The notes below the pieces were generated by a model. It searched no databases and was not told where the DNA came from. It worked only from the letters and a program-made list of their open reading frames with translations. From contig JABDLF010000088.1 of the NCBI GenBank assembly GCA_013003115.1, forward strand, positions 1 through 64,000: 64,000 nucleotides of DNA, in the 5' to 3' direction. Position numbers and translations under genes: made by a program. Each line of letters begins with the position of its first letter. Position 1 is the stretch's first letter. Shown in pieces: positions 55,490 through 64,000 of this stretch. The stretch comes from Gammaproteobacteria bacterium. Lineage in GTDB: Bacteria; Pseudomonadota; Gammaproteobacteria; Steroidobacterales; JABDLF01.

Positions 55490-56923
55490 ATGAGCTGGGA
55501 AGTCGTCATAGGCCTCGAAGTCCACGCGCAGCTCAGAACGCGCAGCAAGATTTTCTCCGGTGCGTCTACGGCATTCGGCTCTTCGCCGAACACCCAGGCG
55601 TGTGCAGTCGATCTGGGCTATCCGGGCGTGCTACCCGTGCTTAATGGCGAGGCGGTTCGAATGGCGGCGATGTTCGGGCTTGCCACAGGCTGCAGCATCG
55701 CCAGGCGCTCGGTTTTCGCCCGCAAAAACTATTTTTATCCGGACCTTCCGAAGGGCTATCAGATCAGCCAATACGAGCTGCCGATAGTTCATGGCGGCGA
55801 GGTTTCTATTCGCCTGGAAGACGGCACCGAGAAAACGATCGGCATTACGCGGGCGCACCTCGAAGAGGACGCCGGCAAGTCGCTGCATGAGGACTTTCAC
55901 GGGCTGTCGGGCATCGATCTCAACAGGGCGGGCGTGCCCTTGCTTGAGATTGTATCGGAGCCCGACATGCGCTCGGCTCGCGAAGCCGTCGCCTACCTCA
56001 AAAAGATCCATACGCTGGTGAGGTATCTGGAAATTTGCGATGGCAACATGCAGGAAGGCTCCTTTCGCTGCGACGCGAACGTCTCGGTGCGACCGCAGGG
56101 GCAAACCGAGCTTGGAACGCGAGCGGAACTTAAGAACCTGAACTCCTTTCGTTTCATTGAGAAAGCAATCAACCTCGAAGTCGAGCGCCAGATTGACGTA
56201 ATCGAGGGTGGTGGCAAGGTAGTCCAGGAGACACGTCTGTACGACTCAGACAAGAACCTGACTCGCTCGATGCGCAGCAAGGAAGAAGCGAACGACTATC
56301 GTTACTTTCCGGACCCCGACCTTTTGCCGGTGGTTCTGGATGAAGACTGGATAGAGGCTCGCAGAGCGGAGTTGCCGGAGTTGCCAGGTGCGAAGCGAGA
56401 ACGCTTCGTCAAGGATTTCGGGCTTTCGGATTATGACGCCGACGTGCTCACCAGCGCTCGTGAAACGGCTGACTACTTTGAGCAGGTGGTGGCCGGGCTG
56501 GACGACGCCAAGCTGGCCGCCAACTGGATTATGGGAGAGCTCTCCGGTGCGCTCAACCGAGACGCGCTCGACATCGAACGAAGCAAAGTAGATGCCGCAG
56601 CAATGATCGGCCTGCTTGCGCGAATCAAGGACGACACTATTTCAGGAAAGATTGCGAAGGAAGTGTTTGAAGCCATGTGGGAAGGCGAGGGCAGCGCGGA
56701 CGAAGTTATTGAGAAGCGCGGCCTGCGCCAGATCACTGACACGGCGGCTATAGAGGCGATCGTCGACGAGGTGATTGCTGCGAATCCGACGCAGCTGGAG
56801 CAGTACCGGGCAGGCAAGGACAAACTCCTGGGTTTCTTTGTTGGGCAGGTAATGCAGCGGACCGCAGGTAAAGCCAATCCTGGCCAGGTCAACAAGCTGC
56901 TGCGCGAGAAGCTCAAAGGCTGA
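55490..56923 (+). CDS. gatB: Aspartyl/glutamyl-tRNA amidotransferase subunit B
   Basis: Kinase/amidase core that activates the tRNA-bound acid and adds ammonia. It has 477 residues from the ATG at 55490 ([15 protein letters not shown]), matching family N-termini; the track's 55472 start lies inside gatA. Further marks are [20 protein letters not shown] and the C-terminal YqeY-like tail domain for tRNA binding (about 330-477). hslO follows 4 bases later. Confidence 0.96.
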   Translation: MSWEVVIGLEVHAQLRTRSKIFSGASTAFGSSPNTQACAVDLGYPGVLPVLNGEAVRMAAMFGLATGCSIARRSVFARKNYFYPDLPKGYQISQYELPIVHGGEVSIRLEDGTEKTIGITRAHLEEDAGKSLHEDFHGLSGIDLNRAGVPLLEIVSEPDMRSAREAVAYLKKIHTLVRYLEICDGNMQEGSFRCDANVSVRPQGQTELGTRAELKNLNSFRFIEKAINLEVERQIDVIEGGGKVVQETRLYDSDKNLTRSMRSKEEANDYRYFPDPDLLPVVLDEDWIEARRAELPELPGAKRERFVKDFGLSDYDADVLTSARETADYFEQVVAGLDDAKLAANWIMGELSGALNRDALDIERSKVDAAAMIGLLARIKDDTISGKIAKEVFEAMWEGEGSADEVIEKRGLRQITDTAAIEAIVDEVIAANPTQLEQYRAGKDKLLGFFVGQVMQRTAGKANPGQVNKLLREKLKG

Positions 56924-56927
56924 GTGA

Positions 56928-57812
56928 GTGGCGAACCGCGACTCTATCCACAGATTTCTGTTTGAGAATTTTCCTGTTCGCGGCGAGATCGTTCATCTCG
57001 ATGCCACCTGGCAGGCCGTGCTCGAGCGCTTCGACTATCCGCCCCACATTCGTACGGTGCTGGGCGAGCTGATGGCGGCCACCGCACTGCTTGCATCAAC
57101 GCTGAAATTCAGTGGCATGCTCACGGTGCAGCTGCAGGGCAAGGGGCCGTTACATCTCCTGGTGGTGCAATGTTCAAACAGGATGGCTTTGCGCGGCCTT
57201 GCACGCTGGAATGGAGATGTGCCGGTCGGCACACTCTCGGCTATGACGGGCGACGGCCGTCTCGCAATCACCGTGGAATCGCCCGAAGAGGGTCACCGTT
57301 ACCAGGGAATCGTGCCCCTGGAGGGCGAGACGATTGCGGACTGCCTGCAAAACTACTTCCGCGACTCCGTGCAGCTGCCTACCCGACTCTGGACTGCGAC
57401 CGGTGCGCAGGGCGCGAGCGGCATGCTGCTGCAGCGATTGCCGCAACAACCGGGGCAGAGCAACGTCGAAAGCGACGACTGGAACCGCGTACAGATACTC
57501 GCCGATACGATAACGGCTGACGAGCTTCAGAATCTCGCAGACGAAGTTATACTGCGTCGGCTCTTTAACGAAGACGATATTCGTCTCTTTGAATCTGCGC
57601 CCGTTTCTTTCCGATGTGGCTGTTCACGCGAACGCGTCGAGAGAATGCTGCGTGGGCTGGGCCGGGAAGAGGTCGAGTCGATTCTTGAAGACGAGGGCAA
57701 GGTCGAAGTGCGCTGCGAATTTTGCAATAAAGCTGAGGACTTCGACCGCGTTGATGCGATCCAGCTTTTTGAGGGCGAGGGACCGCCCCCGCCCGCCGGA
57801 AAGCTGCACTAA
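56928..57812 (+). CDS. hslO: Redox-regulated chaperone Hsp33
   Basis: A holdase activated by oxidation. The 294-residue protein has the Hsp33 core and a C-terminal zinc-binding redox switch, visible as FRCGCSRERVERML and CEFCNKAEDF (CxC and CxxC). The start is GTG directly after gatB; the ORF ends 24 bases before the convergent ppiB stop. Together with Tpx it gives the window two oxidative-stress proteins. Confidence 0.96.
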   Translation: MANRDSIHRFLFENFPVRGEIVHLDATWQAVLERFDYPPHIRTVLGELMAATALLASTLKFSGMLTVQLQGKGPLHLLVVQCSNRMALRGLARWNGDVPVGTLSAMTGDGRLAITVESPEEGHRYQGIVPLEGETIADCLQNYFRDSVQLPTRLWTATGAQGASGMLLQRLPQQPGQSNVESDDWNRVQILADTITADELQNLADEVILRRLFNEDDIRLFESAPVSFRCGCSRERVERMLRGLGREEVESILEDEGKVEVRCEFCNKAEDFDRVDAIQLFEGEGPPPPAGKLH

Positions 57813-57836
57813 AATACCCGGTATCTTGCGCGAACT

Positions 57837-58322
57837 TTAGTCCACGGTAGTCACGGCAACGATGGTGACGGCCTCCTGAGGCACGTCTGCGTGCATGCCG
57901 CTTCGGCCCGTTTTCACCGCGGCTATTTTGTCCACCACGTCCATTCCCTCGGTAACTTCAGCAAAAACGGCGTAGCCGAAATCCCGGTCACCGTGGTCGA
58001 GAAATTTGTTGTCACTGAGGTTGATGAAAAATTGCGACGTCGCACTGTTGATGTCACTGGTTCGCGCCATGGCCAGCGTTCCACGCTTGTTGGATAAGCC
58101 GTTGTCGGCTTCGTTGGTGATGGGAGCCGCGGTTTTTTTCTGCTTCATGTCTGCGGTAAAGCCTCCTCCCTGGACCATGAAGTTCGGAATCACGCGATGA
58201 AATATCGTGTTCTCGAAAAAACCATCGTTGACGTAAGAGAGAAAGTTCTCAACCGAGATCGGAGCCTTGTCGTTGAACAGCTTGATCTTGATTGATCCCA
58301 GCGAGGTTTCGATATTCAGCAT
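57837..58322 (-). CDS. ppiB: Cyclophilin-type peptidyl-prolyl isomerase
   Basis: A 161-residue cytoplasmic cyclophilin: [19 protein letters not shown] (catalytic Arg region), [20 protein letters not shown] and [14 protein letters not shown]. No signal peptide is seen after the chosen ATG at 58322, so it is of the PpiB rather than PpiA type; the track's longer start adds 42 residues unlike the family. GGAG lies about 10 bases upstream. Confidence 0.95.
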   Translation of the reverse strand: MLNIETSLGSIKIKLFNDKAPISVENFLSYVNDGFFENTIFHRVIPNFMVQGGGFTADMKQKKTAAPITNEADNGLSNKRGTLAMARTSDINSATSQFFINLSDNKFLDHGDRDFGYAVFAEVTEGMDVVDKIAAVKTGRSGMHADVPQEAVTIVAVTTVD

Positions 58323-58529
58323 TTTTTGCAGCTCCTGTTTCAAGCATGAATCCTGGATTGTTGTGCCAGGCGAAACGGGTCCCGGCGATCCGTCGGGCCA
58401 GAACGCGACGGGGCGGCGGATTGTAGCCCGAATCGGTCGCGAGCCCACGTTTCCGCAGTGGCGGGCCTGAGGCAGTCCCTGGCCCTGACCTGGTGGTCGT
58501 TGGTGGGTCAGAATGGGCAGTAATTACTA

Positions 58530-58565
58530 TGTAAAATAATATTTTACAAGATATAAACATATCTT
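58530..58565. promoter_or_regulatory. Two adjacent inverted repeats, candidate operators
   Basis: TGTAAAATA-A-TATTTTACA (58530-58548) is a perfect 9-base inverted repeat around one base. It adjoins AAGATAT-AAAC-ATATCTT (58548-58565), a 7-base inverted repeat. Both lie just upstream of the ArsR–methyltransferase gene in an otherwise GC-rich region, and the second covers the -35 box, as expected for a repressor site. Confidence 0.6.
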
Positions 58566-58582
58566 TAACTTTAGTTTATAAT
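58554..58582 (+). promoter_or_regulatory. Promoter of the regulator-metF-metH unit
   Basis: TATAAT (58577-58582) is a consensus -10, 17 bases after TAAACA (58554-58559). Transcription would begin near 58589, only a few bases before the first ATG at 58592. Confidence 0.6.
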
Positions 58583-58591
58583 CCCGGGCCT

Positions 58592-59518
58592 ATGTATACG
58601 CCCATGCAAGATTTTCTGAGCCAGCTGAAGGCGGCGGCGGAGCCGACGCGCATGCGGCTGCTCGCGATCTGCGCGCGCGGTGAACTCTCGGTATCCGAGA
58701 TAAGCCAGGTCCTGGGTCAAAGCCAGCCTCGCGTATCGCGCCACCTGAAGGTCATGTGCGACGCGGGTCTGCTCGATCGTTTCAGAGAGCAGCATTGGGT
58801 TCTGTACCGCATCGCCGACAAAGGCGAAGGCGCGGAGGTTGCGACCCAGCTGTTGGCGATGATCCCGGACGAAAGCCCGGAGTTTGTGGCTGACCGCGAG
58901 CGCATCGGCGGGCTTTTGCGGGAGCGTGAGCGACTGGTTTCGAGGATCATTGCGAGCGGCCCCAGGCAGCTTGACGCAGTGGCCGAGATTGCCGCGCACC
59001 GTGAGCGGCTTGACCTTGCAGTAATGCAGATACTTGGTGAGCGCGAGCCCGGTGATCTGCTGGACATCGGCACGGGCAGTGGTTGCATGCTGGCCTTGCT
59101 AGCTGACCGGGCGACGCATGCAATAGGCATCGATATTTCGCGAGACATGCTGCTCGTTGCTCGCGACAAGCTGCGCGCTGCAGGCGTCGGCAACGTGTCG
59201 GTCAGGCAGGGCGATATGTATCAGCTGCGCTTCGCGCCGGCGAGCTTCGACACCGTGACCATGGATCTCGTGCTGAGCCACGCAGAACAGCCGGCACAGG
59301 TCGTCGCCGAGGCGCGTCGGGTGCTGCGGCCTGGTGGCGTGATGGTGATTGTGGATTTCGCAGACGAGGCTGAGGGCGTCAGCGAAGAAGACCTGATGAA
59401 ATGGTGGGGCGAATCCGGTCTGTCACCCCTTTCAGGTACGACCGTACGACTCGGTACGCATGAGTTGGGGATATGGCTGGCTCGCGCAGTGCCAGGTGAG
59501 AAACAAGAGGCGGCGTGA
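58592..59518 (+). CDS. ArsR-family HTH regulator fused to a SAM-dependent methyltransferase domain
   Basis: A 308-residue fusion. Residues about 5-80 are a winged helix (AAAEPTRMRLLAICARGELS, then LGQSQPRVSRHLKVMCDAG). Residues about 140-300 are a class I methyltransferase with motif I LLDIGTGSGCMLALLAD (about 156-170) and a UbiE-like RVLRPGGVMVIVDF. It lacks obvious metal-sensing cysteines. The gene heads metF-metH, so it probably senses SAM or S-adenosylhomocysteine and represses methionine synthesis; SahR, an ArsR-type SAH sensor of Proteobacteria, is the known parallel. The first ATG (58592) is almost at the predicted transcript start; ATG 58604 is an alternative. Confidence 0.88.
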   Translation: MYTPMQDFLSQLKAAAEPTRMRLLAICARGELSVSEISQVLGQSQPRVSRHLKVMCDAGLLDRFREQHWVLYRIADKGEGAEVATQLLAMIPDESPEFVADRERIGGLLRERERLVSRIIASGPRQLDAVAEIAAHRERLDLAVMQILGEREPGDLLDIGTGSGCMLALLADRATHAIGIDISRDMLLVARDKLRAAGVGNVSVRQGDMYQLRFAPASFDTVTMDLVLSHAEQPAQVVAEARRVLRPGGVMVIVDFADEAEGVSEEDLMKWWGESGLSPLSGTTVRLGTHELGIWLARAVPGEKQEAA

Positions 59519-59525
59519 ATTTTAA

Positions 59526-60419
<894 letters not shown>

Positions 60420-60436
60420 TTCGGGGACTCGCGCCT

Positions 60437-63400
60437 ATGTCTGCCACCGCTCCGGAAAGAAATAACGACGACAGCCGTGCCGTGCGCATCCGGCAGCTTC
60501 GACATGCGCTGGACGAGCGCATCGTCGTGATTGATGGCGCCATGGGTACCATGGTGCAGTCTTACAAGCTGGCAGAAGAGGATTACCGGGGCGAGCGCTT
60601 TGCAGACTGGCCAAGTGCTCTAAAGGGTAACAACGACCTGCTGAGCCTGACCCGTCCGGCGCTCGTGCGTGAAATACACAACGCCTACCTTACAGCCGGC
60701 GCCGACATTGTCGAAACGAACACCTTCAATGCCAATGCGCCGTCCATGTCCGACTATGGCATGGAGGCGCTGGTTTATGAGCTAAACCACGCATCCGCGA
60801 GCATCGCGCGCAGCGCGGCCGACGAGATGTCGGCGCAGACCGGCAAGCCGCGGTTCGTCGCCGGCGTGCTGGGCCCAACCAGCCGGACGGCATCCATATC
60901 ACCGGACGTCAACGACCCGGGTATGCGCAACACGGACTTCGACAGCCTGAGGGATAGCTATAGAGAATCCGCGCGCGGGTTGATCGACGGTGGCGCCGAC
61001 CTCCTGATGGTCGAGACGATTTTCGACACGCTGAACGCGCGTGCCGCGCTGTACGCCATCGATGAAGTTTTCAATGAACTTGGCTTGCGATTGCCGATCA
61101 TGGTTTCGGGAACCATCACCGATGCCTCCGGGCGCACGCTTTCGGGTCAGACTACTGAAGCATTCTGGAATTCTGTCCGACACGTGAGGCCACTCATTGT
61201 CGGGCTCAACTGTGCCCTCGGTGCAGAACAGCTGCGACCTTACGTGCAGGAGCTTTCCCGCGTTGCGGACACCTTCGTTTCTGTGCATCCCAATGCAGGG
61301 TTGCCCAACGCGTTCGGTGAATATGACCAGACAGCCGGCGAAATGGCCGCCATCGTGCGTGAGTTTGCCGAGAGCGGGTTTGTAAACCTGGTGGGCGGCT
61401 GCTGCGGGTCCACGCCGGAGCACGTCACGGCGCTGGCCCGGGCCGTTGCAGGCATCCATCGCAGAGCGCTGCCCAAGCGCCCACGGAAATGCAGGCTTTC
61501 AGGTCTTGAGCCCCTGAACATTGGTGACGATAGCCTGTTCGTAAACGTCGGGGAAAGAACCAATGTAACGGGTTCAGCGGTATTTCGCAGGCTGATCGAG
61601 GCGGATGACTATGCAGGGGCTGTGGAGGTGGCGCGCCAGCAGGTACTGAACGGCGCGCAGGTTATCGACGTCAACATGGACGAGGGCATGCTTGATTCGG
61701 AAGCTGCCATGACCCGGTTTCTGAATCTCGTCGCCGTCGAGCCCGACATCGCGCGTGTGCCGGTAATGATCGACTCGTCGAAGTGGACGGTGCTCGAAGC
61801 AGGCTTGCGCTGCGTCCAGGGCAAGCCGGTGGTCAACTCCATTAGTCTCAAAGAAGGCGAAGATATTTTTCGCGAGCAGGCCCGTGAAATTCTGCGTTTT
61901 GGCGCGGCCGTCATCGTGATGGCCTTTGACGAGAAAGGTCAGGCGGACACACTGTCGCGCAAGGTAGACATCTGCGGGCGGAGCTATCGAATTCTGGTTG
62001 AAGAACTCGGTTTTCCGCCTGAAGACATTATTTTCGACCCCAACATTTTTGCCGTGGCGACGGGAATCGAAGAGCACAACAACTACGCCAAAGATTTCAT
62101 CGAGGCCACCGCTGAGGTAAAGAAAAAGTGCCCGCACGCGCTCATCAGCGGTGGGGTCTCCAACGTCAGCTTCTCATTCAGAGGCAATAACCTGGTGCGT
62201 GAAGCCATGCACTCGGTGTTCCTCTATCACGCGATCGAGGCCGGCATGGACATGGGCATTGTGAATGCGGGTCAGCTGGCAATCTACGAGGACATCCCCC
62301 TTGAGCTCAGGGAGGCGGTCGAGGACGTGATCCTGAATCGCCGCGACGATGCCACCGAAAGACTGCTGGCGATCGCGGACAGGTTTCGCGGTGACGGCAG
62401 GCGCGGGCCAAGAAAAGAAGACATGACCTGGCGCGAAAGCAGCGTTGAGGAGCGCCTGAGTCACGCGCTGGTGAAAGGCATAGACGAGTTTGTCATCGAT
62501 GATACGGAAGAGGCGCGGCAGAAATTTGATCGGCCCATCGAGGTTATCGAGGGGCCCTTGATGGCCGGCATGAACGTTGTGGGCGACTTGTTCGGGGCGG
62601 GCAAGATGTTCCTGCCGCAGGTGGTTAAGTCTGCACGGGTGATGAAGAAGGCGGTGGCCCACCTTATTCCTTATATCGAGGCGGCAAAGGAAGCTGGCGC
62701 CCGACCGCGTGCGCGAATCGTGATGGCGACGGTAAAGGGCGACGTGCATGACATCGGCAAGAACATTGTCGGCGTCGTGCTCCAGTGCAACAATTTCGAG
62801 GTGATTGATCTTGGCGTTATGGTGCCAGCCGAGCGCATTCTCGAAACCGCGCGCGAGTCCGGTGCCGACTATATCGGGCTGTCCGGGCTGATAACGCCCT
62901 CGCTCGATGAAATGGTGTATGTCGCAAGTGAGATGCAGCGTCTCGGCCTCGATCTGCCGCTTTTGATCGGTGGTGCTACGACGTCCCCGGCTCACACAGC
63001 GGTGAAGATTGCGCCTGCCTATGAAGGCCCTGTTGTCTACGTGAAAGACGCGTCGCGCGCGGTGGGCGTGGTGCAAACCCTGGACACGGATACCCAGCGC
63101 GATGAGTTTCTGGCAAAAGTGAACGCTGATCACGCGCGACGGCGCGAACAGCACAACAAGCCGCGGCGCCGCTCGCCGGTCATAAGCATCGGGGACGCGC
63201 GCGCCAACGCCTACACCGCCGACTGGGACAACTATGAGGCGCCGGTGCCGGCTAAACCCGGCGTTCATGTGCTAGAGGATTTTGATCTGGCGGATCTTGT
63301 CGATCGTATCGACTGGATGCCGTTTTTCAACGCCTGGGAATTTTCAGGCAAGTTCCCCGACATCCTGAACGACCCGGACAAGGGCGATGCGGCAAGCAGG

Positions 63401-64000
63401 CTTTACGAAGATGCGCGGGCAATGCTGGATCGCATCGTCAGCGAAAAGTGGCTCGGTGCTGCTGCGGTTGTTGGCCTGTTTCCCGCCGAGCGCAGCGATC
63501 ACGAGCAGGTAACAGTGTTCGCGGACAGTGCGCGCAAGCGGGAACTGGAGAAATTTCAGTTTTTGCGCCAGCAGAAGGCGCGGCGCGCTGATCAGCACAA
63601 CCTCTCATTGGCTGACTACATAGCACCGGCCGGACACGGCGACTTTTTTGGTGCTTTTGCGGTGACGGCGGGTCGCGGCATTGAAGAACGAGTGAAGGCG
63701 TTTGAGGACAAGCACGACGACTACAGCGCGATCATGCTCAAGGGTCTCGCCGATCGCCTCGCAGAAGCACTCGCCGAGCGTCTGCACGAAATGGTGCGCA
63801 AAGAGTACTGGGGCTATGCCGTGGCCGAGAACCTCGATAACACCGCGTTGATTCGCGAAGCCTACCGCGGCATACGTCCGGCGCCGGGGTACCCGGCGTG
63901 CCCCGACCATACAGAAAAAGGCACCCTTTGGCGGCTACTGGATGTGGAAAAACAAATTGGTATCCGGCTGACAGAGTCCTACGCCATGATCCCGACGGCC
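60437..64000 (+). CDS. metH: Cobalamin-dependent methionine synthase (3' end beyond window)
   Basis: Transfers methyl from 5-methyl-THF to homocysteine via cobalamin. The frame is open from the ATG at 60437 to the window end (1188 codons) and is absent from the supplied ORF track, presumably because it has no stop. Domains in order: homocysteine-binding barrel with zinc ligands Cys259 (LNCALG), Cys322 and Cys323 (GGCCGS); pterin-binding barrel ([13 protein letters not shown]); cobalamin cap and Rossmann domains with the lower ligand His771 in [12 protein letters not shown]; and the SAM-binding reactivation domain ([20 protein letters not shown]). By comparison with E. coli MetH (1227 residues) roughly 40 residues are missing. 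metF lies 17 bases upstream. Confidence 0.96.
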   Translation, partial: MSATAPERNNDDSRAVRIRQLRHALDERIVVIDGAMGTMVQSYKLAEEDYRGERFADWPSALKGNNDLLSLTRPALVREIHNAYLTAGADIVETNTFNANAPSMSDYGMEALVYELNHASASIARSAADEMSAQTGKPRFVAGVLGPTSRTASISPDVNDPGMRNTDFDSLRDSYRESARGLIDGGADLLMVETIFDTLNARAALYAIDEVFNELGLRLPIMVSGTITDASGRTLSGQTTEAFWNSVRHVRPLIVGLNCALGAEQLRPYVQELSRVADTFVSVHPNAGLPNAFGEYDQTAGEMAAIVREFAESGFVNLVGGCCGSTPEHVTALARAVAGIHRRALPKRPRKCRLSGLEPLNIGDDSLFVNVGERTNVTGSAVFRRLIEADDYAGAVEVARQQVLNGAQVIDVNMDEGMLDSEAAMTRFLNLVAVEPDIARVPVMIDSSKWTVLEAGLRCVQGKPVVNSISLKEGEDIFREQAREILRFGAAVIVMAFDEKGQADTLSRKVDICGRSYRILVEELGFPPEDIIFDPNIFAVATGIEEHNNYAKDFIEATAEVKKKCPHALISGGVSNVSFSFRGNNLVREAMHSVFLYHAIEAGMDMGIVNAGQLAIYEDIPLELREAVEDVILNRRDDATERLLAIADRFRGDGRRGPRKEDMTWRESSVEERLSHALVKGIDEFVIDDTEEARQKFDRPIEVIEGPLMAGMNVVGDLFGAGKMFLPQVVKSARVMKKAVAHLIPYIEAAKEAGARPRARIVMATVKGDVHDIGKNIVGVVLQCNNFEVIDLGVMVPAERILETARESGADYIGLSGLITPSLDEMVYVASEMQRLGLDLPLLIGGATTSPAHTAVKIAPAYEGPVVYVKDASRAVGVVQTLDTDTQRDEFLAKVNADHARRREQHNKPRRRSPVISIGDARANAYTADWDNYEAPVPAKPGVHVLEDFDLADLVDRIDWMPFFNAWEFSGKFPDILNDPDKGDAASRLYEDARAMLDRIVSEKWLGAAAVVGLFPAERSDHEQVTVFADSARKRELEKFQFLRQQKARRADQHNLSLADYIAPAGHGDFFGAFAVTAGRGIEERVKAFEDKHDDYSAIMLKGLADRLAEALAERLHEMVRKEYWGYAVAENLDNTALIREAYRGIRPAPGYPACPDHTEKGTLWRLLDVEKQIGIRLTESYAMIPTA

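Noticed and set aside
54598-55593. 331-residue minus-strand ORF
   Set aside because: Antisense to gatA with no domain of its own.
58323-58529. SAH or SAM riboswitch upstream of metF-metH
   Set aside because: I looked for the conserved cores and did not find them; control by the ArsR–methyltransferase protein is better supported.
62174-63268. 364-residue minus-strand ORF
   Set aside because: It is fully antisense to metH, whose modules and catalytic residues are intact. His/Arg-rich low-similarity translation is typical of the shadow strand in GC-rich genes.

Overview
The window is a gene-dense, moderately GC-rich stretch of a gammaproteobacterial chromosome. Gene orders that point there are zapA–6S RNA–fau diverging from ygfB-pepP-ubiH-ubiI, lptD-surA-pdxA-rsmA-apaG-apaH, mreBCD-mrdA-rodA-mltB-rlpA-dacA-ybeD-lipB, and amgK-murU. 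A kynurenine/3-hydroxyanthranilate operon, a split GcvP (PA/PB), amgK-murU and a lysine-rich histone H1-like protein argue against an enteric. A non-enteric, probably environmental or marine gammaproteobacterium fits best; I cannot fix the genus. I see no tRNA, rRNA, insertion sequence, prophage or CRISPR array. Many genes start with GTG or TTG and overlap by 1-4 bases, which indicates compact operons.

Layout. 1-2.2 kb (minus strand): start of an H1-like basic protein, an EVE-domain protein, fau, 6S RNA, zapA and a zapA-partner coiled-coil protein. 2.35-6.8 kb (plus): ygfB-pepP-ubiH-ubiI. 6.8-8.65 kb: phenylalanine hydroxylase and its pterin-recycling partner (minus), divergent from an Lrp-type regulator. 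8.65-9.9 kb: ispG (minus). 10.06-15.3 kb (plus): a tandem glycine riboswitch with terminator, then gcvT-gcvH-gcvPA-tpx-gcvPB. 15.4-20.5 kb (plus): a PfkB-type (adenosine) kinase, a very large double-protease/multi-PDZ protein, and pepQ. 20.5-23.1 kb (minus): a TspO protein and a DUF255 thioredoxin-domain protein. 23.25-25.3 kb (plus): lgt-thyA-folA.

25.3-33.1 kb (minus): an operon read SDR, aldehyde dehydrogenase, RidA-type deaminase, nbaC, nbaD, kynB, kynU, kmo. It would take formylkynurenine through 3-hydroxyanthranilate and 2-aminomuconate semialdehyde to 2-aminomuconate and 4-oxalocrotonate. 33.1-40.3 kb (minus): lptD-surA-pdxA-rsmA-usp-apaG-apaH. 40.4-42.0 kb (plus): amgK-murU peptidoglycan-sugar salvage. 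42.15-43.65 kb (minus): a lipoprotein built of twelve 23-residue repeats with a peptidoglycan-binding-like end. 43.9-53.5 kb (minus): the cell-shape and wall operon from mreB down to lipB. 53.6-57.8 kb (plus): gatCAB and hslO. 57.8-58.3 kb: ppiB (minus). 58.6-64.0 kb (plus): an ArsR–methyltransferase fusion regulator, metF, and metH, which runs off the window and is missing from the supplied ORF track.

The least conventional elements are the 12-repeat lipoprotein, the Deg7/Nma111-like double protease with a dead second catalytic domain, the ArsR–methyltransferase regulator whose promoter overlaps inverted repeats, and the peroxidase gene tpx inside the glycine-cleavage operon. One-carbon and folate metabolism recurs along the window (fau, gcv, thyA, folA, metF, metH, with PhhB on the pterin side).
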